DNA from: CAZCEC01 sp964497615
Lineage (GTDB): Bacteria; Chloroflexota; Anaerolineae; Anaerolineales; UBA6663
Assembly (NCBI GenBank): GCA_964497615.1
Contig: CAZCEC010000001.1
Span: forward strand, 62,001-126,000
Length of the DNA stretch: 64,000 nt
Direction of reading: 5' to 3'
The translations under genes and the position numbers were made by a program. Shown here in pieces: positions 43,954-52,420 of this stretch (position 1 is the stretch's first letter; each line of letters starts with the position of its first letter). Under the pieces are notes generated by a model. It was given only the letters and a program-made list of their open reading frames with translations, made no database searches and was not told the origin of the DNA.

Positions 43954-45285
43954 ATGCTAATCACCAACGCCACGCTCATCACTTGGGGCGCCGACCCCCA
44001 AATTCTGCCCGAGCAAGCCGTGCTCATCGCCGGCGACCGCATCGTGCGCTTCGGTCCAACCGAAGTCCTGGAAGCTGAGCACCCCACGGAGGACGTGCTC
44101 GACGCCGGTGACCAGCTTGTCATGCCCGGCAACATCTGCGCCCACACCCACTTCTACGGCGCCTTTGCCCGCGGCCTGGCCATCCCCGGCGACCCGCCCC
44201 AGGACTTCCCCGACATCCTGGCCCGCCTCTGGTGGCGCCTCGACAAGTCCCTCACCCTGGACGATGTGCGCGCCTCCGCCCTCGTCTGCCTGGTGGATGC
44301 CGTCAAGCACGGCACCACCACGTTGATTGACCATCACGCCTCACCCAACGCCATTGACGGCTCCCTCGACGTGATTGCCGAGGCGGTGGGGCAGGCCGGC
44401 CTGCGTGCCTGCCTGTGCTACGAGGTCACCGACCGCGACGGCCCCGAGCGCGCCCAGGCCGGCATCCGCGAAAACGTGCGTTTCGCCCAAGCCTTGGCCT
44501 CCCATCCGAACCAGCAACTCGCCGCTACCTTCGGCCTCCATGCCAGCCTCACCCTCTCCGCCGAGACCCTCGACGCCTGCCGTGCCGTGCACTCCGGCGG
44601 CTTCCACGTCCACGTCGCCGAACACGAGGCCGACGAATACGACAGCCTCAAACGAAGCGGCACCCGCGCCGTGGACCGCCTGGACCGCCACGGCCTCCTC
44701 GGCCCGCGCACAATCGCTGCGCATTGTGTCCACATTGACTCGCGTGAAGCTGAGATCCTGGCCCGTACCCAGACCTGGGTCACGCACCAGCCCCGTTCCA
44801 ACATGAACAACGCCGTCGGCGCGGCGGGGATTGAGGGCCTGCTCCGGCAGGGCGTCCGTGTGGCACTCGGCAACGACGGCTTCTCCAACGCGATGTGGGC
44901 TGAGTGGAAGACCGCCTACCTCTACCACAAGGCCGCCCACCGCGACCCGCGCCGGGCCGGCGGCTACACCATCACCGAGATGGCCGTGACGAATAACGCG
45001 GCCCTGGCCGGGGTGTTCTTCCCCCAGGCCCCCCTTGGCGTCGTCGCCCCGGGCGCCTTTGCCGACCTCATCTTTGTCGATTATCATGCCACTACGCCGC
45101 TGACGGCCGGCAACCTGCCCTGGCACATCTTGTTCGGCTTCGAACCGTCAATGGTTACGGCCACCATCTGCGCCGGCCGCCTGCTGATGCGCGACCGCCA
45201 GCTGCTCTTTCTGGACGAAGCCGAGATCACCGCCCGCAGCCGCGAGTTGGCCGCGCAGGTCTGGCGCCGCTTTGCTGGTATGTAA
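43954..45285 (+). CDS. ssnA: Putative aminohydrolase SsnA
   Basis: Amidohydrolase-superfamily enzyme of 443 residues that matches SsnA, a protein repeatedly found beside selenium-dependent molybdenum hydroxylases. Recognisable segments are MLITNATLITWG, GNICAHTHFYGAFARG (metal-binding His-x-His), LARLWWRLDKSLTLDDV, TTLIDHHASPNAIDGSLDVI, FHVHVAEHEADE (metal His) and ALGNDGFSNAMW (catalytic Asp). Its reaction is not established; deamination of a purine or pyrimidine ring is the usual guess. Its place between complex A and the F420 genes, on the same strand, supports a role in the same catabolic route. Confidence 0.9.
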   Translation: MLITNATLITWGADPQILPEQAVLIAGDRIVRFGPTEVLEAEHPTEDVLDAGDQLVMPGNICAHTHFYGAFARGLAIPGDPPQDFPDILARLWWRLDKSLTLDDVRASALVCLVDAVKHGTTTLIDHHASPNAIDGSLDVIAEAVGQAGLRACLCYEVTDRDGPERAQAGIRENVRFAQALASHPNQQLAATFGLHASLTLSAETLDACRAVHSGGFHVHVAEHEADEYDSLKRSGTRAVDRLDRHGLLGPRTIAAHCVHIDSREAEILARTQTWVTHQPRSNMNNAVGAAGIEGLLRQGVRVALGNDGFSNAMWAEWKTAYLYHKAAHRDPRRAGGYTITEMAVTNNAALAGVFFPQAPLGVVAPGAFADLIFVDYHATTPLTAGNLPWHILFGFEPSMVTATICAGRLLMRDRQLLFLDEAEITARSRELAAQVWRRFAGM

Positions 45286-45301
45286 CCGGCTCCAAGCTGA
45301 T

Positions 45302-45334
45302 GTCATTCCGAGGCCGCTCTTGCCGAGGCATCTG
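45302..45334 (+). repeat. Dispersed 33-bp repeat, copy 4
   Basis: GTCATTCCGAGGC and GCCGAGGCATCTG (one change from the other copies) in the gap between ssnA and the F420:NADP oxidoreductase gene. All four copies point the same way. Confidence 0.75.
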
Positions 45335-45394
45335 TACTCGCCACCAACATTCATCGCGGCGCGCCTAGTGCCGTGATATCTCTAGGAGACTGTC

Positions 45395-46054
45395 TTGACT
45401 GACCCACTTCCCACCCTTGCCATCCTCGGCGGTACCGGCAAGGAAGGCACCGGCCTCGGCCTCCGCTGGGCGCGCGCCGGCTATCCCGTCATCATCGGCT
45501 CGCGCTCCGCCGAGCGCGCCGCCCAGGCCGCCGCCGAGATGAACAACGCCCTCGGCCTCACCTCCGTGCGCGGCCTCGAGAATGCCGCCGCGGTTGACGC
45601 GGCTGACCTCGTCGTTCTCACCGTGCCGCCCGAGGCCCAGCTCGCCACCCTGGAGGGCGTCAAGGACCGCCTCGCCGGCAAAGTTCTGGTGGATGCCACG
45701 GCCCGCGTCGATGCCCGCGACCCGCACCCGCCCTCCGGCTCCGGCTCTGCCCGCCAGGCGCAGGACTTGCTCGGCCCCTCCGTCCGCGTGGTGGCTGCCT
45801 TCCAGAACGTCCCCGCTCATGCCCTCAAACAGCTCGACCGCGCCCTCGCCAGCGATGTCTTAGTCTGCGCCGACGATGCCGAGGCCCGCGCCGCCGTGGT
45901 CGTTTTGGCCGAGGCGGCCGGCATGCGTGCCTACGAGGCGGGCGGCCTGGATAATGGCCTGGTGGTTGAAGGTCTCACCGCCCTCATCATCGCCATGAAC
46001 AAGCGCTACAAATCGAAGACCGGCGGCATTGGCGTGACGGGGATCAGCAAATGA
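45395..46054 (+). CDS. npdG: NADPH-dependent F420 reductase
   Basis: Moves hydride between NADP(H) and coenzyme F420. The 219-residue Rossmann protein opens LAILGGTGKEGTGLGLRWA and then IIGSRSAERA, whose Ser-Arg binds the NADPH 2'-phosphate. Conserved FQNVPAHAL and the C-terminal LIIAMNKRYKSKTGGIGVTG are typical of Fno/NpdG. The start is TTG 45395 with AGGAG 7 nt upstream. The stop overlaps cofE (ATGA), so it heads the F420 operon. It would supply or drain reduced F420 for the flavin-type oxidoreductases nearby. Confidence 0.93.
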   Translation: MTDPLPTLAILGGTGKEGTGLGLRWARAGYPVIIGSRSAERAAQAAAEMNNALGLTSVRGLENAAAVDAADLVVLTVPPEAQLATLEGVKDRLAGKVLVDATARVDARDPHPPSGSGSARQAQDLLGPSVRVVAAFQNVPAHALKQLDRALASDVLVCADDAEARAAVVVLAEAAGMRAYEAGGLDNGLVVEGLTALIIAMNKRYKSKTGGIGVTGISK

Positions 46055-46842
46055 AGTCGCTCACCCTCACGGCCTTGCCCGGCCTGCCCCTCGTCCGCCC
46101 TGGCGACGACCTTGCCGCCCTCATCCTCGCCGGCCTATCCCGCGCCGAGATCGCCCTCGCCGACGGCGACATCATCGCCATCGCGCAAAAGGTCGTCTCC
46201 AAGGCTGAAGGCCGCCTTGTCCGTCTCGGCGACGTGACTCCGTCGCCGCGCGCTATTGAGTTGGCCGCCTTCACCCTCAAGGACCCCCGCTTCGTCGAGG
46301 TTGTCCTGTCCGAGTCGAGCGAAGTCCTGCGCGCCGCGCCCAACGTCCTCATCGTCGAGCACCGCCTCGGCTTCGTCTGCGCCAACGCCGGCATAGATCG
46401 CTCCAACGTCGGCCCGCACGCTGTTGGCGACGACGAAATGGTGCTCCTCCTGCCCAGCGACCCCGATGCCGCCTGTCTCGCTCTGTGCGATCGCTTCCAG
46501 GCCGCCACCGGCGCGGCAGTGGGCGTGCTCATCAACGACTCCCATGGCCGCGCCTGGCGCACCGGCACTGTCGGCGTCGCCATCGGCGCCGCCGGCCTCC
46601 CGGCCCTGCACGACATGCGCGGCCATCCCGACCTGTTCGACTACGCCCTCCAGGTGACGCAAATCGGCCTGGGCGACGAGCTGGCCGCTGCCGCCTCGCT
46701 GCTCATGGGCCAGGCCGACGAGGGCCGCCCCGTTATCCACATTCGCGGCCTGCCCTATGACCTTCGCGAGGGCAGCGCCCGCGAGCTTATTCGTCCCAAG
46801 GAACAAGATCTGTTTAGGGAGAGGACTCAATCGTATGGGTAA
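46051..46842 (+). CDS. cofE: Coenzyme F420-0:L-glutamate ligase CofE
   Basis: Adds gamma-linked glutamate residues to F420-0 using GTP. The 263-residue protein matches CofE along its length: PLVRPGDDLAALILAG, DGDIIAIAQKVVSKAEGR, VCANAGIDRSN, VLINDSHGRAWRTGTVGVAIG and QIGLGDELAAAASLLMGQ. The metal- and GTP-binding residues of these motifs are present. In Actinobacteria this domain is fused to a nitroreductase domain (FbiB); here the two are separate genes in the same operon. It overlaps npdG by 4 bp and the next gene by 8 bp. Confidence 0.95.
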   Translation: MKSLTLTALPGLPLVRPGDDLAALILAGLSRAEIALADGDIIAIAQKVVSKAEGRLVRLGDVTPSPRAIELAAFTLKDPRFVEVVLSESSEVLRAAPNVLIVEHRLGFVCANAGIDRSNVGPHAVGDDEMVLLLPSDPDAACLALCDRFQAATGAAVGVLINDSHGRAWRTGTVGVAIGAAGLPALHDMRGHPDLFDYALQVTQIGLGDELAAAASLLMGQADEGRPVIHIRGLPYDLREGSARELIRPKEQDLFRERTQSYG

Positions 46843-47236
46843 TGAAGTTCCCGAACGCGTGGCCGACCTGCTCACCCGCGAGAAGAAGGCCTTCGCCCAA
46901 CTGGCGCTTACCCGCCGCGACGGCACGCCGCACGTCTCGCCCATCTGGTTCGACTACGAGGACGGCCTGATCATCCTCAACACCGCCCGCGGCCGCGTTA
47001 AGGACCGCATCCTCCACCGCCGCCCCGCCGTGGCCTTGTCCATCAGCGACCCGGCCAACCCCTATCGCTATCTCCTGATCCAAGGCGTGGTGGTGGACGA
47101 GACCGAAGCTGACGCCTACGACCGCATCTGCGACCTGAACCTGAAGTACAAGGGCGAGCGACTCTATCCCAAGATTCCGGGTCAGGTGCGCGTCACCTAT
47201 CGCGTCCGGCCCGAATCTTTCTTCGCGTCCAAGTAG
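46835..47236 (+). CDS. F420-dependent oxidoreductase, PPOX class
   Basis: Split beta-barrel protein of 133 residues from the flavin/deazaflavin oxidoreductase (FDOR-B-like) group. The core KKAFAQLALTRRDGTPHVSP, WFDYEDGLIILNTARGRVK and PYRYLLIQGVVVDE matches the family. Members reduce varied substrates with F420H2, or bind heme or FMN; the location inside the F420 operon favours F420. Start ATG 46835 overlaps the cofE stop. Substrate unknown. Confidence 0.85.
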   Translation: MGNEVPERVADLLTREKKAFAQLALTRRDGTPHVSPIWFDYEDGLIILNTARGRVKDRILHRRPAVALSISDPANPYRYLLIQGVVVDETEADAYDRICDLNLKYKGERLYPKIPGQVRVTYRVRPESFFASK

Positions 47237-47237
47237 G

Positions 47238-47897
47238 ATGTCCGCCGACGCCCCAGTGCACACCTCGACGGAAACCACGGCGCTGCTGACCAGCCTCATC
47301 CAGTCGCGTCGTTCCATCCGGCGCTACACCGCCGCGCCCGTCGCCCCGGTCCTGGTGGAGCAGGTGCTCACCGCTGCCGCCTGGGCGCCCTCGGCCCACA
47401 ACCGGCAGCCCTGGCGTTTTGCGGTCGTCACCGAGATGGCTGATCGCGCCCGCCTCGCCGCCGCCCTTGGTGCCCGCCTCCGCGCCGACCGCTTGGCCGA
47501 CGGCGACCCGCCGAACATCGTCGAGGCCGACGTTGCCCGGTCGTACGCGCGTCTCACCGGCGCGCCGGTTGTCGTGGCTGCCTGCCTCACCCTGGCCGAG
47601 ATGGATCGCTACCCTGACGTGCGCCGCGCCCAGGCTGAGTACCTCATGGCGGTGCAGAGCACGGCGATGGCGGTGCAGAACCTCCTGCTCGCCGCCCACG
47701 CCCTCGGCCTCGGCGCCTGCTGGATGTGCGCGCCACTCTTCAGCCCAGTGGCCGTCACCGATGCCCTATCCCTGCCTGCCGATTGGCAGCCGCAGGCCCT
47801 CATCACCCTCGGCCATCCGGCCAGCGCCGGCAAGCCCGCTTCCCGCAAGCCGCTCAGCGGTGTTGTCCGCTGGGTCATGCCTGCCGGTGAGGCTTGA
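47238..47897 (+). CDS. Nitroreductase-family protein, FbiB C-terminal-like
   Basis: FMN-binding nitroreductase-fold protein of 219 residues. It has SRRSIRRYTAAPVAP (FMN phosphate contact), AAAWAPSAHNRQPWRF and AVQNLLLAAHALGLGACWM, which is the pattern of the FbiB C-terminal domain that reduces dehydro-F420-0 in bacteria using PEP-derived intermediates. Its position between cofE and cofD makes that role likely. A BluB-like or general nitroreductase role is the alternative. The ATG 47238 is 1 nt after the previous stop. Confidence 0.85.
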   Translation: MSADAPVHTSTETTALLTSLIQSRRSIRRYTAAPVAPVLVEQVLTAAAWAPSAHNRQPWRFAVVTEMADRARLAAALGARLRADRLADGDPPNIVEADVARSYARLTGAPVVVAACLTLAEMDRYPDVRRAQAEYLMAVQSTAMAVQNLLLAAHALGLGACWMCAPLFSPVAVTDALSLPADWQPQALITLGHPASAGKPASRKPLSGVVRWVMPAGEA

Positions 47898-47903
47898 TCG
47901 GCA

Positions 47904-48872
47904 ATGAGTCCCAGAGTCGTCGCCCTGGCCGGCGGGGTGGGGGGCGCCAAGCTGGCGCACGGCCTCGCGCTGTGCCTCCCGCCCGAGTGCCTCACCGTCA
48001 TCGTCAATACCGGCGACGACTTTGACCACCTCGGCCTCCACATCTCGCCCGACCTCGACACCGTCATGTACACCCTCGCCGGTCTTGCCAACCCCGCCAC
48101 CGGCTGGGGCCTGGCGAATGAATCCTGGAACTTCCTGGGCGCCCTCGACCGGCTGGGTGCCGATTCCTGGTTCCGCCTCGGCGACCGCGACCTCGCCACC
48201 CACGTCGAGCGCACCCGCCGCCTCCGTTCCGGCCAGTCTCTCACCGCCGTCACCCGCGCCCTCAGCGCCGCGCTAGGAGTCGGCCCCGCCATCCTGCCCA
48301 TGACCGACGATCCTCTCCGGACGATGGTGCAGACCGACGAAGGCGAGCTGGAGTTTCAAGAATACTTCGTCCACCGCCAGTGCCAGCCGCGCGTCACCGG
48401 CTTCCGCTTCGCAGGCGAAGGTAAGGCGCGCCCCACCGCCGCCGTCGTGGCCGCCCTCGATACCGCCGACGTCATCGTCATCTGCCCCTCAAATCCCTTC
48501 GTCAGCATCGGCCCCATCCTCGTGCTTCCCGGCATCCGCGATCGGCTGGCTGGCCGCGCTGTGGCTGTCTCTCCCATCGTCGGCGGCCAGGCCCTCAAGG
48601 GGCCGGCCGCCAAAATGCTGGCTGAACTGGGTCGAGACACTTCCGCCCTCGCAGTGGCTCAATCCTATGCCGGTCTGGCCGGCGCGTTTGTGCTGGATGC
48701 TGTGGATGCCGCCCTCGAGCCAGCCGTTGCCGCGTTGGGAATGAACGTGCTCGTCACCGACTCTGTCATGCGCTCCGATTCAGATCGCCAGCGGTTGGCC
48801 CAATCCGTCCTGGACTTCGCGTGGTCGTCTGTCGCGGCCCAGCCAGCGACCTCTTATCCGGCTTCGTACTAA
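47904..48872 (+). CDS. cofD: 2-phospho-L-lactate (or PEP) transferase CofD/FbiA
   Basis: Transfers the phospholactyl or enolpyruvyl-phosphate group from its GDP-activated form to FO, making F420-0 or dehydro-F420-0. The 322-residue protein opens VVALAGGVGGAKLAHGL, with TVIVNTGDDFDHLGLHISPD, ANESWNFLGALDRLG, WFRLGDRDLATHVERT and ICPSNPFVSIGPIL, all signature CofD segments. It is tightly linked to the FbiB-type nitroreductase before it and cofC after it (6-nt gaps). Confidence 0.96.
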   Translation: MSPRVVALAGGVGGAKLAHGLALCLPPECLTVIVNTGDDFDHLGLHISPDLDTVMYTLAGLANPATGWGLANESWNFLGALDRLGADSWFRLGDRDLATHVERTRRLRSGQSLTAVTRALSAALGVGPAILPMTDDPLRTMVQTDEGELEFQEYFVHRQCQPRVTGFRFAGEGKARPTAAVVAALDTADVIVICPSNPFVSIGPILVLPGIRDRLAGRAVAVSPIVGGQALKGPAAKMLAELGRDTSALAVAQSYAGLAGAFVLDAVDAALEPAVAALGMNVLVTDSVMRSDSDRQRLAQSVLDFAWSSVAAQPATSYPASY

Positions 48873-48878
48873 TCCGCT

Positions 48879-49484
48879 ATGTCCACCTGGGCCATCATTC
48901 CGGTCAAGCCGTTCCACACCGCCAAGACCCGCCTCGCTAGTGCCCTGTCGCCGGGCGAGCGGGCCGCCCTAAGCCGCGAATTTCTGGCCCACGCCCTAAG
49001 CGTGCTGGCCGAGGTGCCCGAAGTGGCGCACCGCCTTGTGATTAGCCGCGATCCTGCCGCCCTGGCCCTGGCTCGCACCTACGGGGCGCACACCATCACC
49101 GAGGCCGGCGCGCCCGACCTCAACCGGGCGCTCCAGCGCGCCACGCAGGCGGCCCGTGCCTCCCGCGCCGAATCTGTGCTGGTCCTGCCCACCGATTTGC
49201 CCTGGCTGGCCGTCGGCGACATTCGGGCCATGCTGGCGGACCCTTTAGATGGCCCGTCCGCCGTCATCGCGCCCGACCGCCACGAGTCCGGCACCAACGC
49301 GATCTGGATGCGCCCGCCCGGCCTGCTGCCCTATGCCTTCGGGCCGGGCAGCTTCCAGCGCCATCTGGCCCTGGCGGACGAGGCAGGCATTCCTGCCCGC
49401 ATCTGCCGTCTGCCCGGCCTGGGCCTGGATGTGGACTTGCCCGAGGACCTGGCGCTCTACCGCGCCGGGCTGATTGCCGAGTAG
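48879..49484 (+). CDS. cofC: 2-phospho-L-lactate (or PEP) guanylyltransferase CofC/FbiD
   Basis: Activates phospholactate or phosphoenolpyruvate with GTP for CofD, releasing PPi. The 201-residue nucleotidyltransferase has IIPVKPFHTAKTRLASALSP, VLVLPTDLPWLAVGDI, APDRHESGTNAIWM and LPGLGLDVDLPEDLALY, all CofC features. It completes the late F420 pathway here; the FO synthase gene (cofG/cofH or fbiC) is not in the window. Confidence 0.95.
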   Translation: MSTWAIIPVKPFHTAKTRLASALSPGERAALSREFLAHALSVLAEVPEVAHRLVISRDPAALALARTYGAHTITEAGAPDLNRALQRATQAARASRAESVLVLPTDLPWLAVGDIRAMLADPLDGPSAVIAPDRHESGTNAIWMRPPGLLPYAFGPGSFQRHLALADEAGIPARICRLPGLGLDVDLPEDLALYRAGLIAE

Positions 49485-49583
49485 AATCTAGGAGCGGGAC
49501 CGCCCAGGTCTTGTCGCCGGGCGCTCCCAACAGCGGTGGCGCCGACTTGGCAAGTATGGCTGCACCGATCACGGAGGTCACCT

Positions 49584-50582
49584 ATGTCATCCAACCGCGT
49601 CGCCCTCTACTTGCAGGATGCCCACCCGCTGCCCGATGGCATCCGCTACGCCCAATACGCTGAGCAGAAGGGCTTCGAAGCCGTCTGGCAGGCTGAAAGC
49701 CGCCTGGTGCGCGATGCCATCGTGCCCATGGCCGCCTTCGCCGCCACCACCTCCCGCCTCAAGGTCGGCTCCGGCGTCATCAACAATTGGACCCGCAACA
49801 TTGGCCTCCTCGCCGCCACCTTCCTCACCCTGGATGACCTCGCCCCGGACCGCATCATCTGCGGCATTGGCGCCTGGTGGGACCCCCTGGCCCGCAACGT
49901 CGGCATCGAGCGCCGCAAGCCCCTGCTCGCCATGCGCGAGACCGTGGACCTGCTCCGCCGCCTCCTGCGCATGGAGAACGTCACCTTCAAGGGCGAGTTC
50001 CATTCCGTCACCGGCATCGAGTTGGACGTGGTCCACGGCCGGCGCGAGCCCCGCCATGTGCCCATCTACATTGGCGCCACCGGCGACCAGATGATGGAGC
50101 TCACCGGCGAGATCGCCGACGGCGCGGTGCTCAACTACTGCGTCCCGCCCGAGTACAACGACCGCGCCCTGGAACTCCTGGAGAAGGGCGCCCGCAAGGC
50201 CGGCCGCACCCTGGCCGAGATCGACCGCCCCCAGCTTGTCGTCTGCTCGGTGGATCACGACCGCCACAAGGCCATCGAGGCCGCCAAGGTCCTCCTCACG
50301 CAATACCTGGCTCAGCAGCCGCACATCGCCAAAGCCTCCGGCGTCAGCGACGACATCGTCAAAAAGGTCCAGACCATCCTGGGTTGGCCCGCCACCAAGG
50401 AGCAGGTCCACGAGGCCATGCAGTTCGTGCCGGACGAGTTCGTGCTCAAGATCTCTGCCACCGGCACGCCGGATGAAGCCCGCGCTAAGGTGCAGGAATA
50501 CATCGACCGCGGCTGCACCTGCCCGATCCTCTACCCCATGAGCGATCCCTACCTGATGATGGATACCTTTGCCGTGGCCTGA
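49584..50582 (+). CDS. LLM-class F420-dependent oxidoreductase
   Basis: Luciferase-like TIM-barrel oxidoreductase of 332 residues, close in pattern to methylenetetrahydromethanopterin reductase-like proteins: YAQYAEQKGFEAVWQAESR, VGSGVINNWTRNIGLLAATF, LDDLAPDRIICGIGAWWDP and VPIYIGATGDQMMELTGEIA with the usual non-prolyl cis-peptide region. Start ATG 49584 has GGAGG 6 nt upstream. Neighbouring cofC and the operon support F420 as cofactor. The substrate is not known; methylene-tetrahydropterin or a heterocyclic compound are candidates. Confidence 0.9.
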   Translation: MSSNRVALYLQDAHPLPDGIRYAQYAEQKGFEAVWQAESRLVRDAIVPMAAFAATTSRLKVGSGVINNWTRNIGLLAATFLTLDDLAPDRIICGIGAWWDPLARNVGIERRKPLLAMRETVDLLRRLLRMENVTFKGEFHSVTGIELDVVHGRREPRHVPIYIGATGDQMMELTGEIADGAVLNYCVPPEYNDRALELLEKGARKAGRTLAEIDRPQLVVCSVDHDRHKAIEAAKVLLTQYLAQQPHIAKASGVSDDIVKKVQTILGWPATKEQVHEAMQFVPDEFVLKISATGTPDEARAKVQEYIDRGCTCPILYPMSDPYLMMDTFAVA

Positions 50583-50587
50583 CGCAT

Positions 50588-50593
50588 TATAAT
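50588..50593 (+). promoter_or_regulatory. -10 box giving a leaderless thioesterase transcript
   Basis: TATAAT with 7 nt before the ATG at 50601. No Shine-Dalgarno precedes that ATG, and another ATG at 50592 overlaps the box. Confidence 0.45.
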
Positions 50594-50600
50594 GACCTCC

Positions 50601-51071
50601 ATGCCGTCCGAAATGGTCAAGCAGCCGAACTCGCACAATTGCTTTGTCTGCGGCCTGCGCAACCCCGTGGGCCTCAAGTTGTCGTTCTACGAGACCGGCC
50701 CAGATGAAGTCGCCGCCGTTTTCCACCCCACGCCCGACTACGAGGGCTTTCCGGGCGTCCTGCACGGCGGTATCGTCGCCGCCCTCCTGGATGAGGCCGC
50801 CGGTCGCGTCGGCATGATCGGCGACCACAACCACTTCATGGTGACGGCCAGGCTGGAAGTCAAGTACCGTTTGCCCACGCCGCTCGATCAGTCCCTCACC
50901 GTCGTCTGCCAGCGGCTCAAGACGCGCGGCCGGCTGCTCATCGCCCATGCCGAGCTGCGCCTTCCGGATGGCACTGTTACGGCTGAGGCTGAGGTCACCC
51001 TGGCCGATCTCCCCTCCGGCGTCCTCCCCGCGGGTGACCTGGAGCCCCTGGGCTGGAAGGTCTATGATTGA
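50601..51071 (+). CDS. PaaI-family thioesterase
   Basis: Hotdog-fold acyl-CoA thioesterase-like protein of 156 residues. It opens HNCFVCGLRNPVGLKLSFYE and has PGVLHGGIVAALLDEAAGR, the conserved catalytic HGG-Asp/Glu region, and ARLEVKYRLPTPLDQSLTV. The ATG at 50601 is chosen over 50592 because a TATAAT ends 7 nt before it. It overlaps the pyrophosphatase gene by 8 bp. Acyl substrate unknown. Confidence 0.88.
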   Translation: MPSEMVKQPNSHNCFVCGLRNPVGLKLSFYETGPDEVAAVFHPTPDYEGFPGVLHGGIVAALLDEAAGRVGMIGDHNHFMVTARLEVKYRLPTPLDQSLTVVCQRLKTRGRLLIAHAELRLPDGTVTAEAEVTLADLPSGVLPAGDLEPLGWKVYD

Positions 51072-52407
51072 GCCCGTCCACGTCATCGGTCACCTGAACC
51101 CGGACACCGACGCTATCGCCTCCGCGATGGGCTACGCCTGGCTGCTGTGCGAGCGCGATCAGGCCAACGCCATCGCTGCCCGCGCCGGCGCCGTCAACGC
51201 CCAAACCGCCTGGGTGCTCCAAACCGTCGGCCTCGAAGCGCCGCGCCTCTTGGCCGACGCCTCGCCTCGCTTCGAGCGCATTGCCCGCACCCTGCCGCCC
51301 ATCCTGCCTGACCGGCCCTTGCGCGAAGCCTGGGCCGTGGCCGCCTCCGGCCGCTCGGCTGCGCCCGTCGTCGCCGCGGACGGCAAGCCCCTCGGCCTCG
51401 TCACTGGCGCCAGCGTCTTCCGATTCCTTTCCCAGCAGATGGATGACCGGCTGGACCTCGAGAACGTCTCCGTCGCCCGCATCCTCTCCGTGCCCTGCCA
51501 GTCGGCCATGGATGCCAACGTCCCGCGTTTCCCTCTCACCATGCGCGTCCGCGATGCGCGTACGCGCGTCGTCCGCGAGGAGCGCGACGACTTCCTCATC
51601 ACTCGCGAGGACGAAACCTACTTCGGCGTCTGCCGCTCACCCGACGTGCTCAATCCGCCCCGCCTGCGCCTCATCCTGGTGGATCACAACGAGGCCGGCC
51701 AGGCCCTTGGCGCGCTGGACGAGGCTGATCTGATCGAGGTGCTCGACCACCATCGGCTGGGCAACCCGCCCACCAGCCTCCCCATCCCCTTCACCGTGGA
51801 CCCGGTGGGCAGCACTTCCACCCTCGTCACCGAGCGGATCATCACCGCGGGCCTGTGCCCGCCCGCGCCCCTGGCCGGCCTGCTGCTGGCCGGCCTCTTG
51901 TCGGACACCCTCATCTTGCGCTCACCCACCACCACCCCGCGGGATACCCTCGCCGCCGAGCGCCTGTTCGATTGGGCGCGCGGCACCCCCGGCTGGGCTT
52001 CTGAGAGCTTCATCTCTTTTGGCGAAGCCGTGCTCGCCGCCGGGGCCGGGTTGGCCGTGCGCAGCATCGAGTCCATTCTCAACAGCGACCTCAAGCTCTA
52101 CGAAAACGGCGCCGAGCGTTTCGGCATCGCCCAGGTCGAGGTCGGGAACTTGCACGAGCTGACCGACCGCCTGCCCGAGATCACCACCGGTCTCAACAGC
52201 CTGGCTCAGGCCCGCGGGCTGGGGCTGGCCGTGCTCATGGTGACCGACGTGGTGCGCGGCTCCAGCCGCCTGGTGCTGGCCGGCCCCGCTATGGCCCGTC
52301 TGGACGAACTCCCCTACGAGCGTCTGCCGGATGGTACCCTGCATGCGCGCGACGTGGTCAGCCGCAAAAAGCAATTGCTCCCCGCCATTCTGGGGCTGGT
52401 GGGCTAG
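51064..52407 (+). CDS. Family II inorganic pyrophosphatase with CBS domains
   Basis: Mn-dependent DHH pyrophosphatase with a regulatory CBS pair, 447 residues. Motif I is VIGHLNPDTDAIASAMGY, motif II LILVDHNEAGQ and motif III EVLDHHRLGNP. DPVGSTSTLVTE and GLLSDTLILRSPTTTPRD complete the DHH domain, and the C-terminal DHHA2 domain ends VVSRKKQLLPAIL. Between motifs I and II lie two CBS repeats (about 85-190, for example AAPVVAADGKPLGLVTG), which in related enzymes bind adenine nucleotides and control activity. Inside a cluster with two PPi-making enzymes (CofC and MocA) it would pull those reactions forward. Confidence 0.92.
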   Translation: MIEPVHVIGHLNPDTDAIASAMGYAWLLCERDQANAIAARAGAVNAQTAWVLQTVGLEAPRLLADASPRFERIARTLPPILPDRPLREAWAVAASGRSAAPVVAADGKPLGLVTGASVFRFLSQQMDDRLDLENVSVARILSVPCQSAMDANVPRFPLTMRVRDARTRVVREERDDFLITREDETYFGVCRSPDVLNPPRLRLILVDHNEAGQALGALDEADLIEVLDHHRLGNPPTSLPIPFTVDPVGSTSTLVTERIITAGLCPPAPLAGLLLAGLLSDTLILRSPTTTPRDTLAAERLFDWARGTPGWASESFISFGEAVLAAGAGLAVRSIESILNSDLKLYENGAERFGIAQVEVGNLHELTDRLPEITTGLNSLAQARGLGLAVLMVTDVVRGSSRLVLAGPAMARLDELPYERLPDGTLHARDVVSRKKQLLPAILGLVG

Positions 52408-52420
52408 GAGAGAATCGCGC

